NCBI RefSeq assembly: GCF_002865645.1
Contig: NW_020194558.1
Coordinates: forward strand, 1,764,014 to 1,828,013
Length of the DNA: 64,000 nt
Direction of reading: 5' to 3'
Origin: Hyaloscypha bicolor E
Lineage: Eukaryota > Ascomycota > Leotiomycetes > Helotiales > Hyaloscyphaceae
The notes under the pieces were generated by a model, which was not told the origin of the DNA, did no database searches, and saw only the letters and a list, made by a program, of their open reading frames with translations. Below, one piece after another: positions 24,624 through 35,606 of this stretch. The position numbers and the translations under genes are program-made. How positions within the stretch are numbered: position 1 is the first letter of the stretch; every line of letters starts with the position of its first letter.

Positions 24624-26625
24624 TCAAACATCGCGAGTGCCTTCTGGTGCAATAGCATTCTCGGGGCCCGTTCCAGGAGCCTGAATATCAGGATTTTTCT
24701 CCTGCTCCCTTGTTTCTCCCTGAGCCACCCTTTCCTCGTTCTCTCCTTCATGCCGCGGGCTGGGGGTCTTGATCCGGAGCTTCTCCAGCAATTTAACATT
24801 GGCTCTGTTCAATTCTCCTTCCTCGTCCGCCTTTGCTTGCATTTCAAGGAATCTTCGTTCTTTCTCTGCACTCTGGCTCTTGTCCCTTTCTTCTTCCTCA
24901 CGCTTGGCAGCTTCCTCTGGAGACAGGATCTTGTCTCTATGATGGATGAGTTTCTGGACGAGCTTCTTCCCTTTTCGCCGAGTTTTGACGTATGCTTCTA
25001 GACCAACGAGAACGGCGTATGAGCGAGAAATTGATACATGGCTCATGTCAGCCCCCGCATCTTTTAAAGAATGTACGAAAGCCCTGAAATTCGATACTGT
25101 TGCCTTTGTCAGCAAAGAAAGCAAATGTCATTCGAGGGATATGCGTACCTGGAGGTCTGTAGTGACCAGAAAGAGGCGAAAGCTTTGAGATTCTGCCGTT
25201 CTTGATTTTTATGAGACCAGCAGCTGATATTCTGGAACCGTGCAAGAACGACGAGTGCTGGAAAGAGCCAGACTGTTTTATTCCAACATACAACCTAAAG
25301 GCGGTATCGGCACAGAAGATCCAAGTGTTCTTTTTGACAGTGCCCCGGAGCAATTTGTTGAAGATAGTAGCAGCAGAAACGTGCTTCACTTTCTTGATTC
25401 CCTTCGCTTGATCTAATTCAGGGGTAGCGTAAGTTTCTGCACGCGCATCAACATCATCCGAGTTGTGCTCTGCAGATTCGCGTTCAGACTCGCTGGTGGT
25501 AGTGCGGTCTTGATTCCCGGTTGTTGCCTCTGCGTCAGGAGCTCTGAACGCTGGGGTGGTGTCCGTTTCGGGAACGATGCCGTGTATCGAGTCTTTGTAT
25601 TCTTCTGTCGTATCGATGCGGACTCCATTCTTCGCCCAGCATAGCCGGCCCTCTTTGTCGATTTTCACCAGGTAATCCAGCCTTTCCTCTTTTGAGAGAT
25701 ATCTAACTTGCTCTCGATCAAGCTTCTCCCTAGGGCAACCTGCACAATCAATGAAGCGGCCCTCCCCATAGTCCAGCCAATAAAAGAAGTTCTCTTTGGT
25801 GTCTGATTTCTTCCACTCTCCATGGTATGTTCGTAGATTGCTGCCGTATCGGTGCTTTAAGTCGACCATCTCCAACCAGTACTGTAGATCCATCATTTTA
25901 GCGGCCTTTTGCCGCTCGCTCTTTTGCTCATATCGACGTCTCCGCAGCTTCTCCTTTTCTTCGGCGGTCAAGTGATTGTCACCGTCGCTCTCATCATCGT
26001 CCGAATCCTCATCACCTCCAGCTCTTTTCGCGATAAGTCCAGCCTTCTTCCAGTTCCTTCTTGCAAGATCCGATGCCGCCCCATCCAACCCCCCATTCGG
26101 CCCAATGCTGTCAACACTCGACCTTGGTCCATCTGTGTTCTCTCGGGCCCTAGGCTGGGTCAAGTTTCGGTAACGGGCCTCCTTGATTGCCTCCACCCAT
26201 CTCGTGCTTGGATCTAAACTCATGCCCGCCAGTATCCGCCGCTCCCGATGCCCTCTGTAATTCCTCTGTATCAATTCCGCCGCCTTCTCCCTTTCCTCGC
26301 TGCTCAATTCCCCATGATCTGCACTCAGTCTCTTCTTGATAGTTTCAGCCTCCTTTTTCTCTTGAATCGAACTTATCCTCTCAACCATATCGTGCGTTGG
26401 AGTTTGCAGGCTATCCAAATATTCTCTATGGCTCTTCACCGACGACTTTGTAGTGATTGACACTTTGGAGTCGCACTTAGTGTGCTCCTTGTTCAAATTT
26501 CGCGAGGTGTTTAGGTCGGCGTTCGAGCTGGGATCGGAATTGGGATTTGAGGTTGGACTTAATGTTGCGGCAGCTGTTGATAACGGCCGCGTCATAATTG
26601 AAGGATGTTGCCAAGAATCACACAC
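24624..26625 (-). CDS. IQ-motif protein resembling plant IQM calmodulin-binding proteins
   Basis: Two exons, 26625-25149 and 25096-24624 (GTACGC donor, CTGAC branch, GGCAACAG acceptor), 649 aa. A calmodulin-type IQ motif, ELIQRNYRGHRERR, lies at about residues 117-130. The central domain matches the plant IQM family: LQYWLEMVDLKHRYGSNLR, NFFYWLDYGEGRFIDCAGCP, then FRLYVGIKQSGSFQHSSFLH and ISKLSPLSGHYRPP, which crosses the splice into VSNFRAFVHSLKDAGAD. The C-terminus is a Glu/Lys-rich coiled-coil-like tail. Expected role: Ca2+/calmodulin-responsive protein; biochemical activity is unknown. MTRPLSTAAATL at 26595 is an alternative start. The family call is from memory of conserved segments. Confidence 0.78.
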
Positions 26626-27685
26626 ACTGCGGCCGCAACGCAGGTGTTTGAAATCTTGGCGTATGAGCGCGTTTAATGTGAGCTGCTAAAGTACGAGATT
26701 GCCGATCCAGAGTGCCTCTTGTTGACACTCGACGTTTAGCGCTAGTGCAGGTTCGTGAATGGCTTGTGTCTCCTATCTGCTGCGGTTCCAAAAGTGAATC
26801 TGAGAAAGAGAAATATGTGAATAGTGTTCAAGAGAGCTTCTGTCTGAAGATTTCGGCGTCGGTAGAAGAGGCAAGTCTGATATTTCGCTCTCTGGACGCG
26901 CAAGTCCTTGTGCAAGCGCAACGGCAACCGGCTGTGCTTGCCAGCGCGCTTACATTTTCAAGATGTTAGGTTCAGGGGCCGCGGCCCTGAAACGCCAACC
27001 AGAGGGGATGCGCCCAAATAATCAAGCTTTTTGAAGCGCTGGAGCATCTCCTTGTTACGCGGCAGAATGGCGTTGTTTGGGACAAGCCGAGAGACCCGCG
27101 TGTGAACTGTGGCGTAAACCCCGCCTGGCCACGAAAGGCACTTGGCGAAAGAGCCACTGGGGGTGACAAAGGCGGTGCGTTGAGGATGAGTTTATTTTTA
27201 AATCTGTTTGAAGGTACATGCTAACTACTCGTGGATTTTCATAGCCATGAAGTGAGTATTTTATTTGATGCTATGGTCCCACTCAAGAGGAGAATGTCCC
27301 AAGTTTAAATAGAATATCGTGTCCTTTGAACGTTCTTGTGATGAGGCAGTCAGATGATAATATCATGCACTAGAGGTAAATTCAAAAGGTCTACCATGTG
27401 TACAAAAGATCACAAAACCGCGCTCAAAATGCCGCCAACTTGCTCTCGACAACGCCAATCCCATGCTGAAAATGTTTTTCCTCCCCTCTCCTCTAAAAGC
27501 TTCCTCCAAGCGAAGGAGGGCGAGAGTCTCTTGAAGCGCCCATTATGATAACCAGTTCCTGGCTTCTTTCGAAATGTGGATAAATTATCTCCAAGCCAAG
27601 TGAAACACCTCGTAACGCTCACTCCACGAGCCCGTCGGAGCCCGTCGGGGCTCTGACTCCAAATGCAAAACCAAGCACTACCCCC
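26626..27685. other. Intergenic, no gene seen
   Basis: 1060 bp between tandem minus-strand genes, holding the IQ gene's promoter and the 3' flank of the phosphotransferase gene. Near 27628-27652 CCCGTCGG occurs twice and forms the hairpin GAGCCC-GTCG-GGGCTC, just downstream of the phosphotransferase stop. Otherwise nothing recognisable. Confidence 0.45.
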
Positions 27686-29138
27686 TCAATCCGCCCTCTT
27701 TTCGTTTCCATAACCATTAGCAGTCTTGACGCCGCCATTAGCAGTTTTGGCTTTCTCCTGGTTCACGACTTGCTTGCTGTGTGGGATCGTCAAGCAGTTG
27801 ATGCCCAAGTAGGAGCAAATACTGTTGATGACTAGGAATGCCCAGCGGAAGTAGACGATCAATGCAAAAACAAGATAGCCTCGGAGGTACCATAACTCAG
27901 CAGCAGCGCTGATCTGAGGGAGGCCAATACGAGGTAAATTGCCCAAAATCGCGCCCCCAACAAGAGGTGTCAGCATGACGGTCCAGTATGGGAATGGCTG
28001 TCTAGTCAGATGGGCAAGAATGATTTTCGTTGTCATTCTCCCGAAGACAAAGGACATTGTCAGACAGAAGAGAACCAGGTGGTTATCAGCCATCAAGGTC
28101 GAGTAAGGCGAGTAAAGCCAGCTTCCAATGGCCAAGGTATAAACAGTCATTGGCGTCCATTCCAGGAAGACTGGCAAGACCGGGAGGTTGTCTCGTTTTC
28201 GAGCCTTGACTACATTGAGCACACAGAAAGGCAGATGTGCTACAAAGAATGAGACAAGGAGGATAGGCACCCAGAGATCTCGTACAGAGTATGTGCCAAA
28301 GAATTCGTGGTATCCGAAGAAATAGTGATGTCCGACGAGATCTGTAATCTTCTGGGTCCATATTTGGGGTCCGTAGTATCCTGAGAGGATCATTAGGGTG
28401 CAGGCAAGAATGAGGCCTTCGGTAGGCCCATTGAAGACTCCCAGATAAAGGGTATGTGTATGGTACGTCTCCCACGTCGAGAAGAACATAGGCAGGCAGG
28501 GAATCAAGGCCGTGAATATCCCCGCTCTTGACGTGCCCAAACCCATCGCTGCAGTCTCGCACAAGCTTGCCAAAGTGCAATTCAGAGAGTCGATACCGTG
28601 GTCGAAAAGTTCTCCTAGACCGCTGGATGTTCCTGTCCTTCGCGCCTGTTTGCCATCCACGTTATCCATAGTCGAATACATCCACAGGCCAAATGCGAAG
28701 CTGTAGTAAAGCCAAGATGGTCCCTAACAGGCCGGAAAATTAGCATCCAGTCGTCACCACCTGTGGGGAAGCAAAACTTACTGGTCCTACTAGATCCGGC
28801 ATCCAGATCACTAGACATATCACATTCGACAGGATGAAAAAGAATCCCAGCAATGTGACCATATTCGGAGCCAGCCATAACGGCAGAAGCTGTACGAAGC
28901 CATTCCACTATGTCTTTCAGCAAAGTTCATGGTTCCATCTAAGAAGTGTGAGAGCCTACGTAGTGTTTCAGGATGTAATTCGATATCAGGGACTTGTCGA
29001 CGCTCGAATATTTATAAGACTTCAGATGAACCAGGGCCTCCTCGGACACGCACTCGTGCGCGGCTTGCTCTAGCAGAGAACAGCATTAGCAGAAATCCTC
29101 TTGATTCAAGGTAGATATGTACTTTTGCTTGGCGTCAT
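27686..29138 (-). CDS. Choline/ethanolamine phosphotransferase (CPT1/EPT1 family)
   Basis: Integral ER/Golgi membrane enzyme of the last Kennedy-pathway step, joining diacylglycerol with CDP-choline or CDP-ethanolamine. Four exons: 29138-29123 (16 nt, MTPSK), 29069-28960, 28907-28782 and 28723-27686, all in phase, 429 aa, normal for the family. The CDP-alcohol phosphotransferase motif DG-x2-AR-x8-G-x3-D-x3-D is intact at about residues 104-129 (starts DNVDGKQARR, ends ELFDHGID). Multiple hydrophobic spans follow (for example IFTALIPCLPMFFSTW and LVFALIVYFRWAFLVI). Upstream, PLWLAPNMVTLLGFFFILSN is the usual first membrane span. The microexon start is the least certain part; its intron has a GCTAAT branch and TGCTAG acceptor. 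Head-group specificity cannot be told. Confidence 0.9.
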
Positions 29139-29963
29139 TGGAGTATTCGGTGTGGTAACAGGAGGAGGAAGTAAAGCACCCTGCGGCTCCGTGTTCACCG
29201 CAAGCAAATTTAGAGGACGAATGGTGGCGTGGGACAGTCGGGATTGCGCTCCCAACCTTGGCGAGAAGGGTTAAATAGGAATTTCGTGGGAAGCAGCTTT
29301 CTTAAAGGTCACGGAGCCATTGTGTTCCACAAAAGGAGAGAAGTTGTGGTAGCCGCGGCGGCGTGTGAATTAATTCTGCCCCTGTCAATTGTCGATTGTG
29401 CCCTGTGGATTCGTCATGGTTCTCGCACGTGAAAGTATCCTGGACAACTGCATCCCTTCCTTGAATCCAGGGCGCAATCTGCAACCCCTATATTTTAACC
29501 ATCAGACGAAAAGACTTGCCTATGGATCGGTATTTTCCCAGTTGTCCAAGATTTGACTAAAAGTTCTAAAATTTGTCAAATCAAAATTCAGTTCCAAAGG
29601 TACCAAGGTGCCAGTGCACGAGGAAGCTCGGCCCGTGCGCCATGAAGCTGAGTGGTCATAAGTTCACAACTCGGTTGACACATGTTGCACTCAAGGGTTA
29701 CCGGTCATGTTTGAAAACTGCTTTATTTGATGCTTTTGTGCCTGGTATTTGTGCCACCGGCGGGGACAACCTTTTCTTCACTCATTAGAGTATTGCATTA
29801 AGTAGAAAGAGGACCAATCCTCTCATCTCCAATCGCTATGTGCAAGAACCGCTCAAATGCTAAGGGACAGGACGTTTTCAAACCGATCGCTACGCCAAAC
29901 ATCATGGGGGAGGCGTGTAACCCATGCGTCCAAATACCCCAATAAGACGATCAAGATTTCGTC
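29139..29963. other. Intergenic, no gene seen
   Basis: 825 bp containing the phosphotransferase promoter and the 3' flank of the DUF7707 gene. Short open frames at 29229-29432 and 29573-29788 lack any domain character. Confidence 0.5.
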
Positions 29964-30693
29964 TTACATGACCAGGGCAAATCCAGCGAAGATACCGCCG
30001 AATATGACAGCAAGACCATAGTTGCGTCCAAGATCCAGGGCAGCTTGGGCGCCGCTCTTCTTGTTGGAGCTCGCACCTGTGGTTGCCGTGGCTGCAGCGC
30101 CCCCACCGAGCCCAGTGTAGACAACGCCACCCGCTCCGGTTGTAGCACCAGCAGGAAGTGTTGTTGATGCCATGGTGGAAGACGACGTGGAATTGACCCT
30201 GGTCGGGTTCTGGGCACCGCAGGGGTGCTGGTCTCTGCAAGCACTCTGGCATGTTGTGACCCCATTGCATGCTGCCACGCATTGGTCCCCATAGGTCTGA
30301 CATATGAAGTACGGAAGAGTTTGCGAGTATTCTGAAGCATTCGGACTTTGGCCATTCCCACAAATGCAGTCATATGTAAGGTCATTCTATCCGGGTGTTA
30401 GAACGGGAACGCATCGAGGTAGGCATAAGGTTACTCACAGGATTGCAGTCATTAGTAGCTGTTGTAGAAGAGGAGCCCGGGAGTTGCAAGCAGAGCAAAG
30501 GGCAAGATGTCTGCTGAGATGTACACCATTGTTCTGAGATGTCTTAGCCAGAGTTCCCTTCTTGATACCAGAGCAACATACGTCTTGTAGATAATGGCAC
30601 GCTAGTTGGGTCGATCCAGTATGTGACTTGTGAAACGCTCATGGAGAAGAGTGCTGTGGCCAACACGGCTGCCGATAGTTTGAGGGAAGGCAT
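29964..30693 (-). CDS. DUF7707-type cysteine-rich GPI-anchored surface protein
   Basis: Three exons, 30693-30582, 30533-30439 and 30386-29964, in frame, 209 aa. An N-terminal signal peptide (MPSLKLSAAVLATALFSMSV) is followed by a Cys-rich ectodomain with the fungal DUF7707 pattern: QQWCTSQQTSCPLLCLQ, then LTYDCICGNGQSPNASEYSQ, YFICQTYGDQCVAACNG and CQSACRDQHPCGAQNP. A Ser/Thr/Ala/Gly-rich stalk and a hydrophobic tail (YGLAVIFGGIFAGFALVM) ending at the stop give a GPI-anchor signal. It is expected at the outer plasma membrane or cell wall; function unknown. The first exon alone encodes the signal peptide. Introns have GTATGT and GTGAGT donors. Confidence 0.85.
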
Positions 30694-31851
30694 TTTGTGA
30701 TCGGTTTAGAAATTGATTAGCGAGGTCAATTGCGAGGGATTTCGAAGAATATCTGTCCGCCATTGTCAGTCTTATGAATGATACTTTTGACATCTTTTTG
30801 CACATGAATCTGACTGAGGGCAAGGCGGGGAGGAATGTAGTGAAGGGAGGGTTGCTCGTGGTCTCTTACCTGCAGCGAATACGATGTGGCCGGGAACGAG
30901 CGAGCGATGTTCTCAACAACGAGCGTCGATATTAAAAAATCATATCAGTACAGAGGTAAAGCGAGGGTCCAAGGTCAGCAAGAATACCGTAGAAAGCAGA
31001 GAAGAATTGAAGTCGAGGAAGGGAGGTTAAGAATCCCCAACCCCAAGACCGCCGACCACCTCGAAATCAACAGAAAAGGCCGGGGTCCAGAAGTCGGCTT
31101 GCGCTAGCAAGCCATGTCTGCCACCAGACTAACTAGAGATCGTTAGTGCTCCAATTCCCAGCCAACCGGAGCAAACCCACCCTTGGCAGACTAACTCAAA
31201 GCGTGGAGAGGGTCTCACTTCAACACCACGGTCCGTCGTGAAGGTCCAGGATTAGAACTCCCGATGCACATCCCCTCGTATTGGCAAAACTTGGTGCATG
31301 AATATCGTCCCGCCTCCATTTGTGTTTTCAGACGTCTTGCCCTCTCCTGGGGAACACTGACCATTCTGGAAGCACCATTCCCGCAAATCAGAAAAGGAGA
31401 CCAAAAGAATGGGATCGAATATCGAAAATGAATCGGCAGCCGAAATTGGTGAGACTCATTGGCACTCGGTCCCCTAGGTGGCTTGCAGGGACAAGGACCT
31501 TCAAAATCATAACCAGCCCGCTGCAACCGACTGGGGTAATGATCCACCGGAATTGGCCCATGCTTTTTAACATTTTTAACATTTCCAAATCACATATGTT
31601 TCATTATGAAAGACATCAATTGATTCACTGTGAGTGTTTCCAATCAGCTGATCTTTTCAGCCACAGCTCAATCTTCGCCGCTGAGTGTTTGGAGGAAACC
31701 ATCCCATTGCTCTGGTTCGAGAATTCTTAGCGCTTGGACCGGCGGCTGTCGGCGTCGGCATCGGCATCTCTTATCATCAACATCAAACCTCACTCGAACT
31801 CTAGAGCTCTCGATCATCTCTGCGCCTTCTTGCGCAGCCACTCGCAAATGG
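30694..31851. other. Divergent promoter region
   Basis: 1158 bp between the DUF7707 gene and the YPT35-like gene. It has only short frames without domain character. The open frame running from 31630 into the YPT35-like exon is likely 5' UTR, because upstream residues are low-complexity. Confidence 0.5.
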
Positions 31852-32557
31852 ATGGAGTCGGTCCTACATCCACGTTCCAGCAATGACAGCCCGAAGAATG
31901 AGCTTGTCGGAGCCAAGTATCCACTCAATACGAATACATCACCACGAGGATATGAGGAACCGGGCGGCGAATCTCCTGTGACATCCCCCATCACTTCACC
32001 GCCCTATTGGGTGCAGTCGCACCAAAGATCAGCCTCGGCCATATCTATCGATTCGATACCGAATGGCGCCATAACATTACAAGACAATACAGATGGGGCA
32101 GATGCGAAGAACAAAGCGTGTTGGGCAAAGAGTGTATATATTGAGGACCATGTCGTTATCAACGGCAGCAGAACCGGGATTGGCGCATTCGTCGTTTGGA
32201 ACATCACCGTGGAGACTCTGCATGTAAGTTCTCGATTTAGAATATAGAGAATACGCCTGATAGTCATAGGGTGGCACCATGCGCATTCGAAAGCGGTACT
32301 CCGAATTCGACGATCTGCGAAACAAACTCCTGCAAACCTTTCCCTTCTCCGCAGCGGCTATGCCACCTCTACCTCCCAAGAGCGTTATCTCGAAATTCCG
32401 ACCCAAATTTCTCGAGAATAGAAGGGCGAAATTACAATACTTCCTTAAGTGGGTATATTATCTGGCCAGTCGGTGCATGGCTGATTGACATAGTTGCATC
32501 CTACTTAACCCGGAATTCTCTGGGTCTCCCGTACTAAAGGAGTTTTTATTCTCATAG
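31852..32557 (+). CDS. YPT35-like PX-domain endosomal/vacuolar protein
   Basis: PX-domain protein; yeast Ypt35 recruits Vps13 to endosomes and the vacuole through phosphoinositide binding. Three exons: 31852-32223, 32270-32448 and 32494-32557, in frame, 204 aa (yeast Ypt35 is about 214). The first ~90 residues are Ser/Pro-rich and disordered. The PX fold begins at VYIEDHVVINGSRTGIGAFV and crosses intron 1 (GTAAGT donor). The core RKRYSEFDDLRNKL has the phosphoinositide-binding Arg-Tyr, followed by PPLPPKSVISKFRPKFLENR. The last exon encodes CILLNPEFSGSPVLKEFLFS. Start chosen at MESVLHPRSS (31852). Confidence 0.87.
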
Positions 32558-33153
32558 AGATAGTTGGAAAGCGTTAAATCTTCCGTCCTCCAGGAGTCGT
32601 GTCCTCGAAGAGATACTTGGGACCTTGTACACTGGATATATATTGGTCATACAAGGATTCAGACTGATCCGAAAGGGAACCTTTCAGAGCCGGCCCTTCT
32701 AACATACTACATAATGATAAGCACTATACCCTAGCTTCTGCAAATCAATTGGTTCGTACTATTCTCCATTGCTACAACAGACACAAGTCTCCAATGTACC
32801 AGCCGAGCCAGGTTGGACGATATCTACATCCGTTTCCAACGCCCAACAGACAGGTATTCAAGAACACGTTGAACCAGTTTCGAATTGTTCCGAATCACTT
32901 CCCGATGAGCTTTCGAGCCTGACGTCCTGGAGAACGCTCCAATTTTGGGAAGTGGTCGGGTTGGTCAATACGAGAAAAATGCACGTGAACGGTACACGTG
33001 CTGATAAGAGCTTGCTATCGCCTAGCGAGCTTGGCGGGAACGTCATGAGCGATTGTGTGATCCACCGAGGGTCTCCCGTCCTCTTTCCGCTCTCTTGTAC
33101 CTCCTAGATTTTCGACTCTCTTCCTATAATCGATAAATCATTGAAAATTTGAG
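32558..33153. other. Intergenic, no gene seen
   Basis: 596 bp between two plus-strand genes. A 112-codon frame at 32769-33107 has no domain character. It contains the promoter of the following gene. Confidence 0.5.
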
Positions 33154-34003
33154 ATGGCCCTCGCACCCAAGTTCGTCGGGCAGAAGTTCACTGCCGCAAC
33201 TAGTGCTCCTACCCTTCACACACTAGAACTCTACCTTGATTATGTTTGTCCCTTTAGTCTAAAAATGTTCAACACAGTTTATGCTTCTGTCTTCCCATTG
33301 ATCAGACAAAAATATGCTTCGAAAGTTCAGATACTCTTCAGGCAGGTAAGCTTATTGCGATTCCAAATCGCTGTTTCTTGTTTGAGAGCTCAGAGTCTGG
33401 GAGCTTCACGGCAGCTTGCATGCGCGTTTGTCTCGAGAGCATGGCTCCCCAGCTCCTGATCTTTCTCATCTATTTCAAAAAACTTCCATACTCATTCGAT
33501 GAATAGCAAATCCAGCCTTGGCATCCTTCCTCTACCCTGACGCATGAAGCCGGAGTTGCCGTGCTGCGGATCGAGCCAAGCAAATTCTGGGAATTCAGCA
33601 AAGTATGACGAAACTTTCCTCCTTTGGTAACATATGAAATCAATTGCTGATCCAAAATTCCAAGGCTCTCTTCGACGACGCAAAGTCCTTCTACGATGTG
33701 AACGTTGTCAACGAGACCCGAAACCAGACTTACCAACGCCTTTCCAAGATTGGTGCCAAAGTTGGGCTTGATGAGCAAAAGATGTTCGAGCTTCTAAAGA
33801 TTTCCGACAAGTCGGCTGAGGATGGAAGCTTAAATATCGGCAATGGGGTAACGAATGATTTAAAGGTTCTTGTCAAAATGAACCGCATGCAAGGGGTTCA
33901 CGTCACCCCAACTGTGGTGTTTGATGGTGTTGTTGAGAACGGCATCAGTTCAAGCTTTTCCGCGGATCAGTGGGAGGAATGGTTGGAGAAGAATGTCGTT
34001 TGA
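33154..34003 (+). CDS. DsbA/thioredoxin-like fold protein
   Basis: Three exons, 33154-33345, 33507-33602 and 33665-34003, in phase 0 throughout, 208 aa. LELYLDYVCPFSLKMFNTVY is the first strand and active-site loop of a DsbA-like thioredoxin fold, but only one Cys (CPFS) is present in place of CxxC, so it may be a glutathione-dependent or non-redox member. The middle exon encodes QPWHPSSTLTHEAGVAVLR. The C-terminus has the cis-Pro loop GVHVTPTVVFDGVV. Intron 1 (161 nt) is long for this window and is the least certain. Exact substrate unknown; family is thioredoxin_4/DSBA-like. Confidence 0.8.
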
Positions 34004-34646
34004 CTCAGTCCTCGCGGGATCAGAGGAGAGAGAAACTATGAACGGCACGCGTACAAAGCTGGCTGGCATTTCCGGTTCTCGAATTTTCGAAACAGTAGTG
34101 AATAGAGGATTCACAATTCCGCAATCAGATCAAGAAACGAGTAGCATCGAAACTGAAGTCCGGCAGCTATTTTCGCACCAAATCTGCCCCAACATTTTGC
34201 AAGTGTGATCTGTTCCTGCAGGTATACTAGAAACTCCTGCAGCTCCCATTATCGGCCTACCCACCGAATCGAGCGACTCCCAATGAAAAATACCCATCAA
34301 TTGCGTGTATAATGTCTTTCAAGAAGTACGAGGAAGCTCTTGATATTGTGTGGAACAGGGCAAGAGAAGGGAAGTCCCCGGTTGGGTAGAAGTATTCCTA
34401 TCTATTTCGTTGGGTTATCTCATTCCGAAATCCGGTAGACGAGATGGTTCCTTTCCCCGAGTACTGCCATTTAATAAGTGGATGAGAGGGGCAAGACTTG
34501 ACTTAGGCTTCGCTTCGTACAAACCGTGACAGCAGTTGCGTCACGCAATTACATCTGCAATTCCGCAAAGCGCCGGCAATACATGAGTCTCTCTCGCGAT
34601 AGGTTCGGAAGTGTCCTATAATTTGTGAGTTTGTGACAGGCCGAAT
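34004..34646. other. Intergenic, start of accessory region
   Basis: 643 bp with no supported gene or repeat. Confidence 0.45.
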
Positions 34647-35189
34647 TTATTCAACATCATCGCGAACCGAGATGGCCATCAGAATGTCAATGTCGTTAGG
34701 GTTGACACAAATCAAGTGATACACAGGGGCTCCATTGGAGTTGTTTATATTGATTCTGAAATCCTTTATATTGCAAACTCGTCTTCCACTCAGACTCGTC
34801 AAGGATATGGTCTGGTTTTTCCCAGGTATTCCACGAAGTGGGGTATTCGCTTTTGTAACGGGCGGGATTTCATATGATGAAAGACGAATTAAAATAGTAC
34901 GATACTTCAGAAACATTTTTATCAAGCGATCTTCTTCCCAAAGTGCACGTGGACGCCGCGAGGGTATCTCTTCCTGGATTCGAGAGCAGCAAGGTCCCAA
35001 GGAATTCCTGAAATCAGAATTATACACGAATGTTATGTCGTTTTCATTTCCAGAGTGGGTTTTGGTTGTGGGCTTCTAAAACCCCTTACTAAAATACATT
35101 ATGCTTGCAGCCTTCTCTCTTAACTGAGCTTGACGCAAAACAAAATATTGAGACATATTTAGAGTCCTCGATGACCCTAAGATTGACAT
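34647..35189 (-). pseudogene. Unrecognised open frame with one internal TAG
   Basis: A minus-strand frame of 181 codons runs from an ATG at 35189 to the stop at 34647, broken by a single TAG at about residue 38 (after MYFSKGF). The 143 codons after the stop have balanced amino-acid composition (for example NSNGAPVYHLICVNPNDIDI), unlike most chance frames here. TAG could come from CAG by C-to-T, the RIP-type change. A TTTTAG acceptor at the same place would alternatively make the second part an internal exon. I do not recognise the family; it may be chance. Confidence 0.3.
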
Positions 35190-35606
35190 TATCCTTAATG
35201 TAATTTTTACCCAGGTTTTTACTGTATGTCGGGATTCACGGAGCTCCGGTATGTCAACATGCGATATGCCTGTTCACCTCGCTCGTCTCCCAATCTATCG
35301 AGGAATAAACGAAAGAGGAAACTTTATCACACTACTGAACCGTTGATTAGTGTAAATGTGACATGCTTCTACAACTGCCAGGGGATTTCCCACCTACACC
35401 CTACATCGATTGATCATCATATGCTCGGGTCTTCCACGTGCGGGACCCCAATAGGATAATTCCGATCTTCCATGCACCACAGCTTCGCAAGATGCGAGAA
35501 ATGCGAGTACGAGATAGACGTAAGGAGGGCTGGAGTATCACATTTCTTGGCAAGCTCGAAGTTACAAAATACCCAACACCATAAAGACGTCCCCTATGTT
35601 TCTTAG

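Noticed and set aside
27628..27652. GAGCCC-GTCG-GGGCTC hairpin as a terminator
   Set aside because: Fungal Pol II genes do not use hairpin terminators; it is a short palindrome without further support.
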